From Gorsachius magnificus (taxonomy: Eukaryota > Chordata > Aves > Pelecaniformes > Ardeidae), in contig CM067086.1 of NCBI GenBank assembly GCA_034008185.1, positions 16,529,507 through 16,593,506 on the forward strand: 64,000 nucleotides of DNA, read 5' to 3'. A program made the position numbers and the translations under genes. The notes beneath the pieces were generated by a model, which worked only from the letters and a program-made list of their open reading frames with translations, ran no database searches and was not told the origin of the DNA. This document shows positions 1 to 10,100 of this stretch, in pieces (the stretch's first letter is position 1; each line of letters begins with the position of its first letter).

Positions 1-1435
1 GCCCAGGCGCTCCTCCACCATGGATAAAGAGATGATCCCTTTTATCAGGACAAGTGGAAACTGCTGGACGGACACGTGGCTGCCTATTAATCTCCAAAGT
101 GGAATGTAGTAATGTTTACACACAACATGGTTCCAGTCATTAAATTAGTGGAAGATAAACAGTCCCAAGTGTTCAATAAACAGAAAAGACAGCAAACAAA
201 TGAAATGTGTTAGTCAAGGGAAATTTGGGCTTTAATGAGACTAATCCAGTACTTGTTTCTTGAGCCACAAGTTACAGTAACTGGCGGAGGAGAACATAAT
301 GTGGTCTGGGTTTTGTTTTGAGGACTTTATTTAATTTTTATTGCCGGACTGATCATTTTAGTTTGCAATTAACAAAAATATCTACTGTTCCTCAGATACT
401 TCTCTCTTTAATGCTTTACGTGGTTAACAAGGAAAATGTTTTGAACTCTCGAGTTGCTTCTTAGGTAAAGTGGCTTGATACCCTATTTAAAAAAAATATC
501 TTTAATTCATCTTTAAACACATCAGCTCGTTAAAAGTATTGATGTGGCCACACTTTAAAGAGGGACAGAGCCAAAGCACCTTAACCTCTTTGGGAAGATG
601 AAGACAGCTATCTAAGTGCAGCATAAAATGCCTTAATATGAAAGCAGCGCAGGGCAGGAGAGCTAGAAGAACTATTTAATGTTTACACATGCTTCTCATT
701 CCCAAGGATCTCCGCGTACCCAAGGAGGATCCGTCCTGCCAGCTCCAGGCTGGAGCGGGGCCCCGCGGGTGGTGGGCACCCCAGCACAGCTACTGGCCCT
801 CATTGCCAAATGCCATCCTCCATCCCCCCTCCCTGACTGTTTGCTTTAGATCTCTTATCACCCATCATCCTCCAGGCAATATCGCTGAGCGGCCGCACCT
901 GGCGAACGGAGCACTTGAGCTCGATGTCAGAGCAGATTTTAGTTGCTTAAATAGAAATAAACTACAAAGGAGCATTTGCAGGGCTGCAAATCTGGGGGTT
1001 TGGGGGGGGCTTATTTTTAGGACATACCCAAAATAAGCTTTCCACAGTTACACACTGAGGAGGGTTTGATAAGGCATGTACCTACTCTGACAAGATGACT
1101 GGCTAAGTTTATGAAACCCCTGGAACCTGATCCCTTTAAATATTAAAAATAATCCACTGTATTGCATCTAATTGAAACCCGCTGAATGCTTAGAGGAAAG
1201 GAGAGATGAGTCAATCCCAACACCTTTCACCCACAAGAGCACCAACAGTTTTCTGATCTTCTTTAATCATGGAGCTCCAATGGCCGGATTCGTCACAGGA
1301 GTGCATCTCCAGCCATCTAATCTTTCTGCGCTCGGCTCAGGTTTCCCCCATCCCGAGGAATCACACACAACTTCTTTTGGGGGAGAGGGGATTTTCTTTT
1401 CCCTTCCCACACCGGTGGCTCTCTCGGAGCCTGCT

Positions 1436-1470
<35 letters not shown>

Positions 1471-1488
1471 GCTGTTGTTGTTGTTGTT
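1436..1488. repeat. (TTG)n trinucleotide microsatellite
   Basis: About 17 TTG units run in tandem with one CTG interruption near 1471-1473. In one frame it translates as poly-Leu and in another as poly-Cys, which explains the odd open frames over it. Its length is likely to vary between individuals. Confidence 0.95.
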
Positions 1489-2102
1489 TCATGCCCTCTT
1501 TTCTGTCCACTGAGACGGAGCCGTGGCCAGGCGGTTAGTGGGGAGGTCAGGGGCGAGCGGGGAAGGGCTTGGACGCCGTACGCCAGACACCCGGTACACT
1601 GGATACTCTCGGGTACAACCCAGATACTTTGCTCTTTGCTCAGGCGCCGGGTGTTTAATGCCTCCAAAACGACAGCAGTAAGGCAGAGATACTCGGGGGA
1701 TTAATTCCCAGTTTTAGCAAGTGTTGAAGCATCAGGGAATGATAAACCCAACTTTTTTCATTTCGCTGCTGGGTTGGATTCATTCTCTCCTTTCTTTTTT
1801 CTGGTCTTTGCCTTTTCGGCTGTGCCACCGTCCTCAATAGCCACCTTCCACCCCGCAGCACAGGGTCAGCCTGGCATGGCTCCGCACAGACCGCAGGACC
1901 CAGCGGTCGGGACGAAGGGTGAATTATCCCCCTGGCTACCCCCAGCCCTTCTGCGTGGGGCAGAGGGATTTCATGTCTGGTCGAGGGGTCCCGCTGTCCA
2001 AGCAGCGTGTCGAGTTCATGTAAAACCCCAAATGGGAAGCCTAGAGATTTGGATGGGGAGGAGCGCGTGTTGTGTTCATCACTCAGTGTATGTGGTAATT
2101 GT

Positions 2103-2115
2103 CACGTGTGACTCA
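2103..2115. promoter_or_regulatory. CACGTG E-box directly abutting a TGACTCA AP-1 site
   Basis: A palindromic E-box (CACGTG, 2103-2108; the USF/CLOCK/MYC class) is followed with no gap by a perfect TPA-response element (TGACTCA, 2109-2115; the FOS/JUN class). Both motifs are seen directly. That they act in regulating BDNF is inference from their position about 4 kb upstream of exon IV and from the activity-dependent control known for this gene. Short motifs also occur by chance. Confidence 0.4.
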
Positions 2116-3000
2116 TATTCCATTTCTGTGACAGTGGATTCCAGTAGAGACAACTACACGAGCAGTGGCGAGGAACAAACACAGAAGGGGCGTGCTCGCC
2201 GAACAAGTATGTTCATGAGCAGCTTAATAAATTTATATGTAATAGACACATGCATTTCCTCGTTTACAAAAAACTAATCTGCACCTACCACAGAGCTCTG
2301 TTACAGAAGCAGTTTCATGCACCTAAATTGTGCTGAAATCCCCCCCTGAAATGGGACAAGATCCAGGGTACAGATCCCCCCATGTGACAGAAAGCTGGCA
2401 TACCTCTAGCAGACATGAGAAGAGACCAATTATTTTAATTGTCTGTTGGAGTTCAAATTCACCTTTTCTGTAGCTGCAGGGTGACGATTCTGAGCTATTA
2501 GGTGATGTTTTCTTCAGCAAAAATGTTGTGGTTTCAGTGCCTGTGATTGAAAGGGTAGGTTTTAGCGCTTTATCCTGTACACACGCAGCCTACAAACTAT
2601 GTGTAATGAAAGATCTTTGGATTTGTATTCCCGTCTTTGCTGTTTCGCATAATACTTTCCCTGCTAAAATGAGGCCAGAAGGCCTCTCGGCAGACATTGT
2701 TCACTGAAGGTGAAATTATGCTTGATATTAAGAGCAAGCACCCTGTGCTATTTAAGGCACAGGGTATATTCTGGCCACCCAGCAAGCTACTTGCAGACCA
2801 GAACCACAGCAACTCCTTGTGGGCTGGACACAAGGTAAACCTCGAGGCTCTGAGATCCAAGTGACTCCAACCCCAGGGCATGAACATGCAACACAGATGC
2901 CTGGGAGAGGCCATGGCCACAGTTTGGGTGCAAGGGGTGGGCTGGGGAAGCACTCGCCACCCCTCCTTCTCTCTTCGTCTCGCTCAGCCACAGACTGGCC

Positions 3001-5929
3001 GATTGCAAAGACTTTACGTAGCTGAGCAGAATTTGGGTTCGGTCTTCTTCGAAGACGCTGAGGGTTTTCTAGTCACGCTGATGTTAGTGTTGAGCATCAG
3101 TGGCTCCACCGTGTGTGCTGCGATCGCTGAATCATCGCAGAGTGGCGTCACAGCCCAGTCATCTTCTTACAAACGCGACGTGCCTGCACCCTCCGATTGC
3201 GTTTATCATCCATTGCAATTTTTAGCATTACTTGAGTTGGAAAAGTTTATTTCTGTGAACTTTCCAGCCCTTTAATGTGAAAAAATAGCGAAGATAGGTA
3301 ACTAGGAAACATGAATAAACATAATTAAACATAAAGTGCTCGTAGTGATATAAGAACTGACCTCAGCCAATTAAAATTATTAATAGAAAAAATACTCTAG
3401 TGTCAAAACCCAAGTACATCAACAGCTTTCTCATTTGTGTAATCAGGCTTAGTTTATATTTCCTGACAACTGAGTGAGAGGCAGTCCAAATTGTAGCTTC
3501 TTGACCTTTTTCTCGTTCAAAACCAGGTCAAGATACTACATGAATAAAATGGGGAGTGTAAAGAGACACTTGTGGGGGGAGACTGAATCACCAGTTACGT
3601 ATTGACTAACTATGGACCTTTTAAGAATGTGACTCTTTTCAAATATTGACTTTTTTTATTGCTTCTCTTACAATTGCAATGGGGGAATTTAAGAGCTCCA
3701 CAAACTACTTTATCATATAATTAGTTTATCAGTAAATTTGGACCTCATACATCAATCACAATAATGCATAACCTCCACCGAGACAGAAACCAGATGTGCG
3801 TGCTTCTGCTTTCTTCTTTGTAGTATCTACAGCATCATTAGTGCCTATGCTACAGTTTAAATTGAATTCAGCAAAAAGCAACGGTCTTACCCCCCTGCAA
3901 GCAATCTGATATTGCTGCGGGGATAAATCAACATTATGGTGATTGACAACTCGTACTCTTTCCTACTCCTTCCCTGATGCTGTATGGAAAAGGGTGAAAC
4001 GTAATTTGTGTATGCAAAAAAGAATTTTAACTAGTTAGGTATGGGAAGAAGATACTCGGTTTCAAAGGTGAATGCTGTAAGGCGGGCATCCGCCTGGGAA
4101 TCCACGGGAAGCATCGGGACGTCTGATCGCTGCATGCTATGTGTCCCACAGATTTCGGAGGCGAGGGTGTTTGTGTAGCTCTGAGCTTACAGTACATCTT
4201 GCGGATAAAGGAGTGGAGCTCTGACCAGGGCAGTGTCTCCACGTGATGGCTATCGGTTGCTTCACAAACTAATACCGTGTAGGCCCACTCTGCTGGGGCT
4301 CGCTCGTACAAAATTCTCCTTGAAGTTGGGGTCTGACTGAAAAATAAGGAGCCCAGCTTGTATGTGCATTAAAAACCCAAACAGATCATTATTTACACTA
4401 TTTTTTCATTTTCCCGGTTATTCAAGCACTGGCTGGTAATAATCCCCAAAGGGTTGATTATACTGGCTAGATACAGCAGCTCTCCAACCACACCTCTTCC
4501 CCAGGAAAACCTCTACGCTGGGGCGAAAGGCAGCGCGTTCGTAGCAGAGCAAAATGGGAATCTCAGCGCACGGTTGCCTGGAATTGACAGTTCTCACGTT
4601 CTTAGCAGAGTCGAGCTGAAAGCGCGTACCACAGAGCGAGGACTTGTCAGGCGGTCCGTAACTCGCTTCCTTTCCAAAATTAAAAAACTTACTCTGATTG
4701 CAAGCAGACTTTTTCAGAATATGTGCCTTCTCCTTTCGCTCTCGAGAACAAGCCAGCAGATGCTTCGCTGTCTCTAAAGCATGATACTCGCTGCTGCTCA
4801 TCTGCATGTCTAGCGTACCAGGAGAAGAGTCCTTCCTCCAGGAATAACATGTGTGTAATGTATTACATTACAGCTAATTAAAGTAGCCTCTGCCGCTGCT
4901 GCTACACTTGACTGGTAGATCATCCAAATATTTGCAGGCATCGTCTTATGAACACAGAATATTAAAACTGTGCTGTCTTATCACTATGCAAAAAGGCTGC
5001 TGAAAACGTGCCACCCTGGTGAAATAAGGCACCCACACTAATACAGTCGTACCCGGGAAGCCGGATGGTGTCGTGGAGAGAAGTCCAAAACTGTAAAATA
5101 AAATGCGCACGTTAGCTTAGCCAGTTCCAGTTACGATCCCTGTGTTTGAGATGGCACTCAAACATCCACCTGGCAGTATCGCTGAGAGGTAGAAGGTTAT
5201 ACCGGTATATTCGAGTGGGGAAAGAAATGGCTGGTGTATTCCTCATGGCAGAATTTGAATACTACAGAAATAGCAGAGCAGGACTTGGCCTGAAGAGCTA
5301 CCTTTATTAGCGACTGTGTGTCAGACAGCAAGAGCCAGGCGTGATTCCTCAGGCCCAGGCTGCTAGCGAGGACTTCGAAAAACTGTCTCCTTTCTTGTAA
5401 ATGGGGTAGATTCGGACTGGAAATCACTGGGACAAAAGAGGTGGAACTGTCTTCACAGCTCAGTGACACTTTCAGTTCAAACATGCGAAACAAAGCCTCC
5501 AAGTGCAAGAAGGATGGTAATGTGGTACTGGAACATGATTTCTTAAGAAGTTCTTGAAGCTGCAAAGGATATTAACCACCAGGATTGTTTCCCTTAATAT
5601 ATATTAAAAACTGTTTTATATGGAAGGCCTTAGGTGTACTCAAATTTCAAACGCCTGGGATATTTTATTACTTTACTGATCTAATAAATGCAGGTGTTTC
5701 ATAGCAAAAGCACACTTGGGCAATCAGACTGTCTGAAGGCAGCAACGAGTTGCACACATTTCTCCTAGTACAAATAAACGGCGACGAGCGCACTAAAGCG
5801 GATGGGCCTTTGGCGTTAATTGCAATTAGGTGGCAGTCAGGCTTTAAGGCACGGAAGGACACTTGTTTTAATCGATTCGTAAAAGAGATGGGGGATCTTC
5901 TGAAAATCGACCGCCTCCAATTCTACCAG
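3001..5929. other. Upstream non-coding DNA with CpG-bearing blocks, no gene seen
   Basis: The DNA here alternates between AT-rich stretches (3260-4020, 4820-5040, 5570-5700) and blocks with many more CpG dinucleotides than the surroundings (about 3010-3220, 4060-4310, 4480-4780 and 5150-5560). No coding potential is convincing. The CpG blocks are not repeats that I recognise and could be promoter or enhancer DNA of BDNF. The stretch 5740-5930 just before the CpG island reads like promoter DNA, with homeodomain-type TTAATTGCAATTA near 5817-5829. Confidence 0.5.
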
Positions 5930-6017
5930 CAAGGGGACGGGGGAGGGCGGAGGTGAGGCCACGACGGCCCGTGCCAGGCTGGGGGCAAAGCGGGTGCCTC
6001 TCCCACGCTGGCTATCG

Positions 6018-6059
6018 CCGTGGGACGAGGCGCGAGTTCACCGTGGGACGAGGCGCGAG
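6018..6059. repeat. Tandem duplication of a 19-bp unit at the exon IV start region
   Basis: The unit CCGTGGGACGAGGCGCGAG occurs at 6018-6036 and again, identical, at 6041-6059, separated by TTCA. The period is 23 bp. The TTCACCG at 6037-6043 can be aligned to a similar motif at the 5' end of mammalian exon IV, as I remember it. The duplication therefore sits across the expected transcription start region. Confidence 0.9.
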
Positions 6060-6300
6060 GCGCAGGCCCTTGTGCCCCACTGGCACACGCATGCGCTCCC
6101 GCTCGCCGCAGCCAGCCCCACCGGGGAGTGTGCCGTCTCTCTGTCTTTACCAAGATCAAATGGAGCCACTCAATCAGGGGATGCCATTATTGCCTCCACC
6201 ATGCAATTTCCACTATCAATAATTTACTGTATTTGTTGCGCAGGCAGAAGGGGGAAAAGGCAAGACAGATTTTTGACAGGAGGGAAGGCAAAGCCACCCG
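6040..6300 (+). other. BDNF: BDNF 5' non-coding exon IV (homologue)
   Basis: This is the counterpart of mammalian BDNF exon IV, the 5' exon driven by the best-studied activity-dependent promoter. The core at 6152-6227 reads AGATCAAATGGAG, a variable stretch, then ATT.CCTCC.CCATGCAATTTCC and ACTATCAATAATTT. This is nearly the same, at the same spacing, as the mammalian exon as I know it. The upstream part is less alike but keeps TTCACCG (6037-6043) and a CTCCCGCTCGCCGC-like block near 6096-6109. Both ends are approximate. The transcription start is set from the TTCACCG alignment, and the donor is unresolved, with CCG|GTGGGC after 6300 as one candidate. The exon splices to the acceptor before 25601. 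It contains a conserved short upstream ORF, listed separately. Confidence 0.85.
6160..6222 (+). CDS. Conserved 20-codon upstream ORF in BDNF exon IV
   Basis: The ATG at 6160 opens a frame of 20 codons closed by TAA at 6220-6222. The peptide starts MEPLNQG and ends LPPPCNFHYQ. The mammalian exon IV sequence I remember has an ORF of exactly the same length at the same place, with the same first two residues and the same last ten. One of the proline codons differs only at its third base. The middle of the peptide differs between the two. Equal length, a shared stop and an identical C-terminus suggest selection on the frame or the peptide, although selection on the nucleotide sequence could give the same picture. 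The likely role, by inference, is control of translation of the downstream BDNF frame. A second in-frame ATG lies at codon 8. Another ATG at 6201 opens an overlapping frame that stays open out of the exon. Confidence 0.65.
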   Translation: MEPLNQGMPLLPPPCNFHYQ

Positions 6301-7017
6301 GTGGGCAGCTTGGCAGGGCCGAGCCAAGCGCTTCGCCCGGGACCCCGCGGGCTCCGCGGCTGCCCCTGACTGCGCCGGCGGGTGCCGGCGCGGCGGGCGG
6401 CGGCGGCGGCGGCCGGGCCCGGTCCCCGGCCCGTCCCCGGCCGGGCGAGCCCCTCCGGGCCGGCGGTTGAGCCCCCGCGCCCCTGGCGGGCTCCGCGGCT
6501 CTGCCCGCTGCGCGCCTCCAGAAAGTCACCGGTGTAACGTTACCTGGGGCGCTCATTAATAAGCAATGCCTGTTATTATCTTGATTGCATTCTTAATAGG
6601 CAAACTACGGAGAGGTCAGCGCGGGAGCGATATTTAAATGGATCGGGCTTGCTTAATACCCGGCGGAGTAAACCAATATCCCGCGGCGGGCGGACCGACA
6701 CCCCACCCCACCCGACCCCGCGCGCCCCGCTCCCCGCCCGGCCCGGCCCCTCCGCGCCCTGCCCGCCGCTCGGGGGCGCCGGGGGAGCGGGGGCCGGGCC
6801 GGGCGGGCGGGGCGGGGGCGGCGGCGGCGGGGCCGGGGAGGCGGTGCGGAGGCTTTAAGCGGGGCAGCGCGGGGCGGCGCGGTGCCTGCGGCCGCCGCAG
6901 CCGCTGGCCGGAGGCGCCCGGGCGGGGGGCGAAGCCGCTCCGCGGGGAGGCGCCGGGGCCGGGCCGGGGCGCTCCGGCTGGGCGGCGGGGGTGGGGGATC
7001 CGGCTCCGCTGCCCTCC

Positions 7018-7162
7018 CGCCCCTCATAAAGCTTTGATGAGACACTTGAGCCGCCGCCTGTGTTGCCGGGGCGGCGGGAGGCGGCCAGTGGGACTGGGCG
7101 CCCGGGAGAGGATGTGACTTCCCGGAGGGGACCCGGACAGGCTTTGTGTGGGACACGACGAG
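7018..7162 (+). other. BDNF: Probable BDNF 5' non-coding exon V/VI
   Basis: A less extreme, information-rich stretch inside the CpG island runs from a CATAAAG box (7025-7031) through GATGAGACAC to GGACAGGCTTTGTGTGGG and ends in GACGAG|GTACGC, a plausible splice donor after 7162. Its position about 0.8 kb after exon IV and 18.4 kb before the coding exon fits exon V or VI of other amniotes, and parts of it resemble what I recall of those exons. I cannot decide between V and VI. The 5' end is not defined, and transcription could start further upstream in the GC-rich DNA. Confidence 0.5.
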
Positions 7163-7168
7163 GTACGC

Positions 7169-7186
7169 GGGGGGGGGGGGGGGGGG
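7169..7186. repeat. Run of 18 G beside a splice donor
   Basis: An uninterrupted run of 18 G begins five bases after the GT of the probable exon V/VI donor (7163-7164). It can form a G-quadruplex in DNA or RNA. Long G runs are also hard to sequence, so the exact length is uncertain. Confidence 0.85.
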
Positions 7187-10100
7187 CGCGCCGGCGGGCA
7201 GGGGCGGCGCCGCCGGGCTGAGGGGGAGCGCGGGGCCGGGAGGCCGCTGGGCGCCGCCGCCCCTTTTCCCCGACGGCGCCGGCGGCCGCGCGGGGCGAGG
7301 CGGGGCCGGGCGCGGGGCGCGCTGCCCGCGTGGCGGCGCCCTGCGCGGGGCGCGGCGGGCGGCCGTTGGGCGGCGGGCGGCGCCCCCTGGCGGCGGGCGC
7401 GCGCCGGGGCGGCGGCCGCGGCCCCCTCCCGTCAGCGGTGGCGGCCCGGGGCGGGCGGTGGCCCCGGCGGCGGCGGCGGCAGGGGCGGCGGGACCCCGCC
7501 GCGGGGCGGGCGGGCGCGCAGGGAGCCGGGCTGCGGGGCGGCGGCGGCGGCGGTGGTGGTGAGGAGAGCGGTGGGCGGGGAGGGCCGGGGCCGGCCGGGC
7601 GCCGCCCCGGCGCTGGCGGGCGAGGTGCCGTCAGGGAGGGAGCGATGCACTTGTCGAAGCGCCGCCGCCGCCGGAATGTGAAGCACGCCGGGCACCCTCA
7701 CCGGGACCGCGGTGGCATGGGGGCTTTGGCCGCCCCCCCTCCCGCCTTCCAGCGGGCGCCGGGAGGGCGGCGCGGCGAGGGAGCCGGGGGCCTGAGGGGC
7801 TCCGCGTCCTGTGCCCGCGCTCCTCGGTGCGCGGGGAGGAGGAGCGGGAGGAGGCTCGGTCCTGCCCGCTGGTTTTGGTTTCGTGTTGCTGTGGAAAACA
7901 CTTGTCCTCCAGCCGGAAGGGAGCTGGCGTTAGACGGTAAACTCGGTTGGCAAAGGTTTAATTAATACTTTGGGACCCTTGCGCTATCCCGCTGATTTTT
8001 TTTTTTTTTTTTTTTGTAGGATTTAAAGCGTAAGGTGTTATAACTGTGGGCCATGGTTGCTTTGCGTGTGCATTTTTAAGAGGTGCTATTGGTGTCTTGG
8101 TTTGTACATTACGGTTAAAATGTGTACTTTTCCTTCCAGTTTATTGTAGTTTGCTGTTCTGAGGTTATGACTATTGTGAGATCAATAGCCATTACTTATT
8201 TATGTTTCTAGTAACACAGTTCTAATGAATGCAAAGAATCTATCCTGGCAATACATTTTTTTTTTTTTCTTCAGCAAGTATTTCTGTAATCTTTAATTCA
8301 TGGTGTGATAAGTACGTAAAATGAATTTCCTTGGTCGTCCTCAGATACGAGCAAAGGGCCGGGCAACGAGCTGCCCGCCTGTGGGCAGGAGCAGCCTCTG
8401 CGTCGCTGAGTTTGAGTGGCTGTTGGGTAGCAGAAGTGACGGGTTCGCCCTGCTTGTGCGTGGTCGGCTGTCCCAAGCGAGAGGGCCGTCGTATCGTCCT
8501 GCGCGTCTGTGTCGGTAGCCCCTTGGTGCAAACCAATGGCTCCGCTTGCGGAGCAGGAGTGCTGCCCGCGGGCGCTTGGGTGAAAACTGGACCCCAGCGA
8601 TGGCCCGCAGTTGGTCTAGGTATGGAAGAACGTAAGCGGAGGCAGATGCTCTTGGCGCTAGCCAGGCTGCGAATCCCGTGGTTTGGCACGCTGGAGGAGG
8701 TAGCAGCTGTCAGGGGGATGCTACGGCTCCCCGCGTGCCGAGCGGCAGGGCACTGGCTGTGTAAACAACCCAGGGCAAGGGAAAGGCAGAAGGCAAACGG
8801 CGACGTTCTCCTGCCTGCTCTGGGAACAGCAGGATGGAGTGCTGTCCCTCACCGGGGTCTCGGGGCAAAGTAGCAGCTCCGTTTCAATCCTAAAATACCT
8901 TGAAGGAGCTGGTAGACGTTTCGGCTATTTACTTAATGCGACTAGATGCAGGAGCCTTTTTACAGGGCTCTGTAACTTGCAAAAATTTTCTGCTGTAGTA
9001 CTACCACTTAATGTTCAGCTTCACTGAACTTCGGCTGGGAAAACCCATTTGTAAGTAGCGTGCCTTCTGTTCAGGTCACCAGTGCTCTCTGCTTTCTGGA
9101 GCTGCAAGGTAGATCCTGTCATTATATGGCTGTGAAATCAGGGTAAACCGGGTCAGAAGGATCAAGAACCTTTATCTGAACAATCCAGATATAACAGTGG
9201 AGGAAAATGGGAAAGGACTTTTATCTGGGAGAGGGAGTAAAGCTAAACTGAAAAACGTTGAATTTCAAGCAGCGTGCTTTTAAACACGAAGGCATTATGT
9301 TGTAGTGTAGTGCTATGGGAGTACTAGAGTATGCTGGGATACTACAAAACGTAGTGCACAGATGCAAAGGGTTTTAAAGACTCATTAAAATGTGAAAGAA
9401 TATAGAGGAAAATAAGGTTCTGTGCTTTTGTGTAAAAGATTTGCATTTAGTGACAGTGCTGAGCTGAAAGTAGCTGCAGTTTGAAGTCCTTGCAGTACCT
9501 GTAGCACTTTTGGGAACTGTTACTCTGCTGTTACAGCAAGGAGAACGCAAGAAGCTGTGTGTTCAGCTCGGGTAATAGTTCTCTGCCGGGGTGCAGGTAT
9601 AAAAAGCAGGCGACAAGGAGCTCATCAGTAGGAGACCCTCTTACCCCTTCTACGGGTAAGCCTGCGTGAAGATGAGAAACAATTCCCTCGGCAAATTGTG
9701 TAGTAAGTGTGGTCCTATTAAAAAAAAAAAAAAAAGTATTTCCCATATCTGCCTTCCTGTTTGTCTAAAAGGCTAAAATGTTGTTCTAAGAATGTGCCCT
9801 GTGCCTACACTAGAATTCTCACGTTAGGCATTGTGTGAATCGGTGGAGGCTCCACTAGAAGATTTTTAATAGGTTAATTACTAACTTGTCTTGACCTGTT
9901 TTCAAGCATATGTTGTGAGCACTTGGTTCCTCCTAAATAGCTAAAGCGCTGCTTAATTAGGAAACTCTCAATCATTTCTTAGGTCAGTTCATACATTGGC
10001 ATTCTTGGTAATGCTTATCTGTGAACACCCTTTGAAACGAAGGTTTTAAAAGCACTGAAGCTGAGCAATTTTTGTGTATTGCCAAAACGAAGCGGTAACT

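Larger units (their letters stand above)
1..3000. other. Upstream non-coding DNA of BDNF, no gene seen
   Basis: This stretch lies 5' of BDNF promoter IV and would be intronic or promoter DNA for transcripts that start at the more distal BDNF exons. I see no coding gene. It contains a (TTG)n microsatellite near 1440-1490 and an E-box next to an AP-1 site at 2103-2115. Open frames of 60-170 codons occur here but have no recognisable domains and include low-complexity translations of the microsatellite. BDNF exons I-III of mammals could have counterparts here, but I could not recognise them, and the exon II NRSF/REST element was not found. A lone sequence GGACAGAGCC near 565 matches only the right half of such an element. 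Confidence 0.6.
5930..7960. promoter_or_regulatory. BDNF: CpG island holding the BDNF exon IV-VI promoter cluster
   Basis: The sequence becomes extremely GC- and CpG-rich from about 5930 and returns to ordinary composition near 7960. The densest part is 6340-7600, with many GGCGGG/GGGCGG boxes of the SP1 class. It contains the recognised exon IV and a probable exon V/VI. In other amniotes the exon IV, V and VI promoters of BDNF cluster in the same way, about 18-20 kb upstream of the coding exon. Open frames of 100-200 codons on both strands here are by-products of few stop codons in GC-rich DNA (Arg/Gly/Ala/Pro-rich translations) and are not genes. A weak NRF1-like core, GCATGCGC, lies at 6089-6096. 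Confidence 0.85.

Noticed and set aside
560..580. NRSF/REST (RE1) element as in BDNF exon II
   Set aside because: Only the right-half sequence GGACAGAGCC is present. The TTCAGCACC half is missing at the needed spacing.
1269..1538. Open frames with poly-Cys or poly-Leu over 1436-1488
   Set aside because: They are translations of the (TTG)n microsatellite.
5514..5522. Exon I-type end ATG|GTAATG that would feed the open frame before BDNF
   Set aside because: The donor is weak, and nothing around it resembles exon I as far as I can judge. It is likely chance.
6224..7965. Many long open frames on both strands in the CpG island
   Set aside because: The Arg/Gly/Ala/Pro-rich translations overlap in several frames and show no domains. 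Stop codons are rare in such GC-rich DNA, so these are expected by chance.
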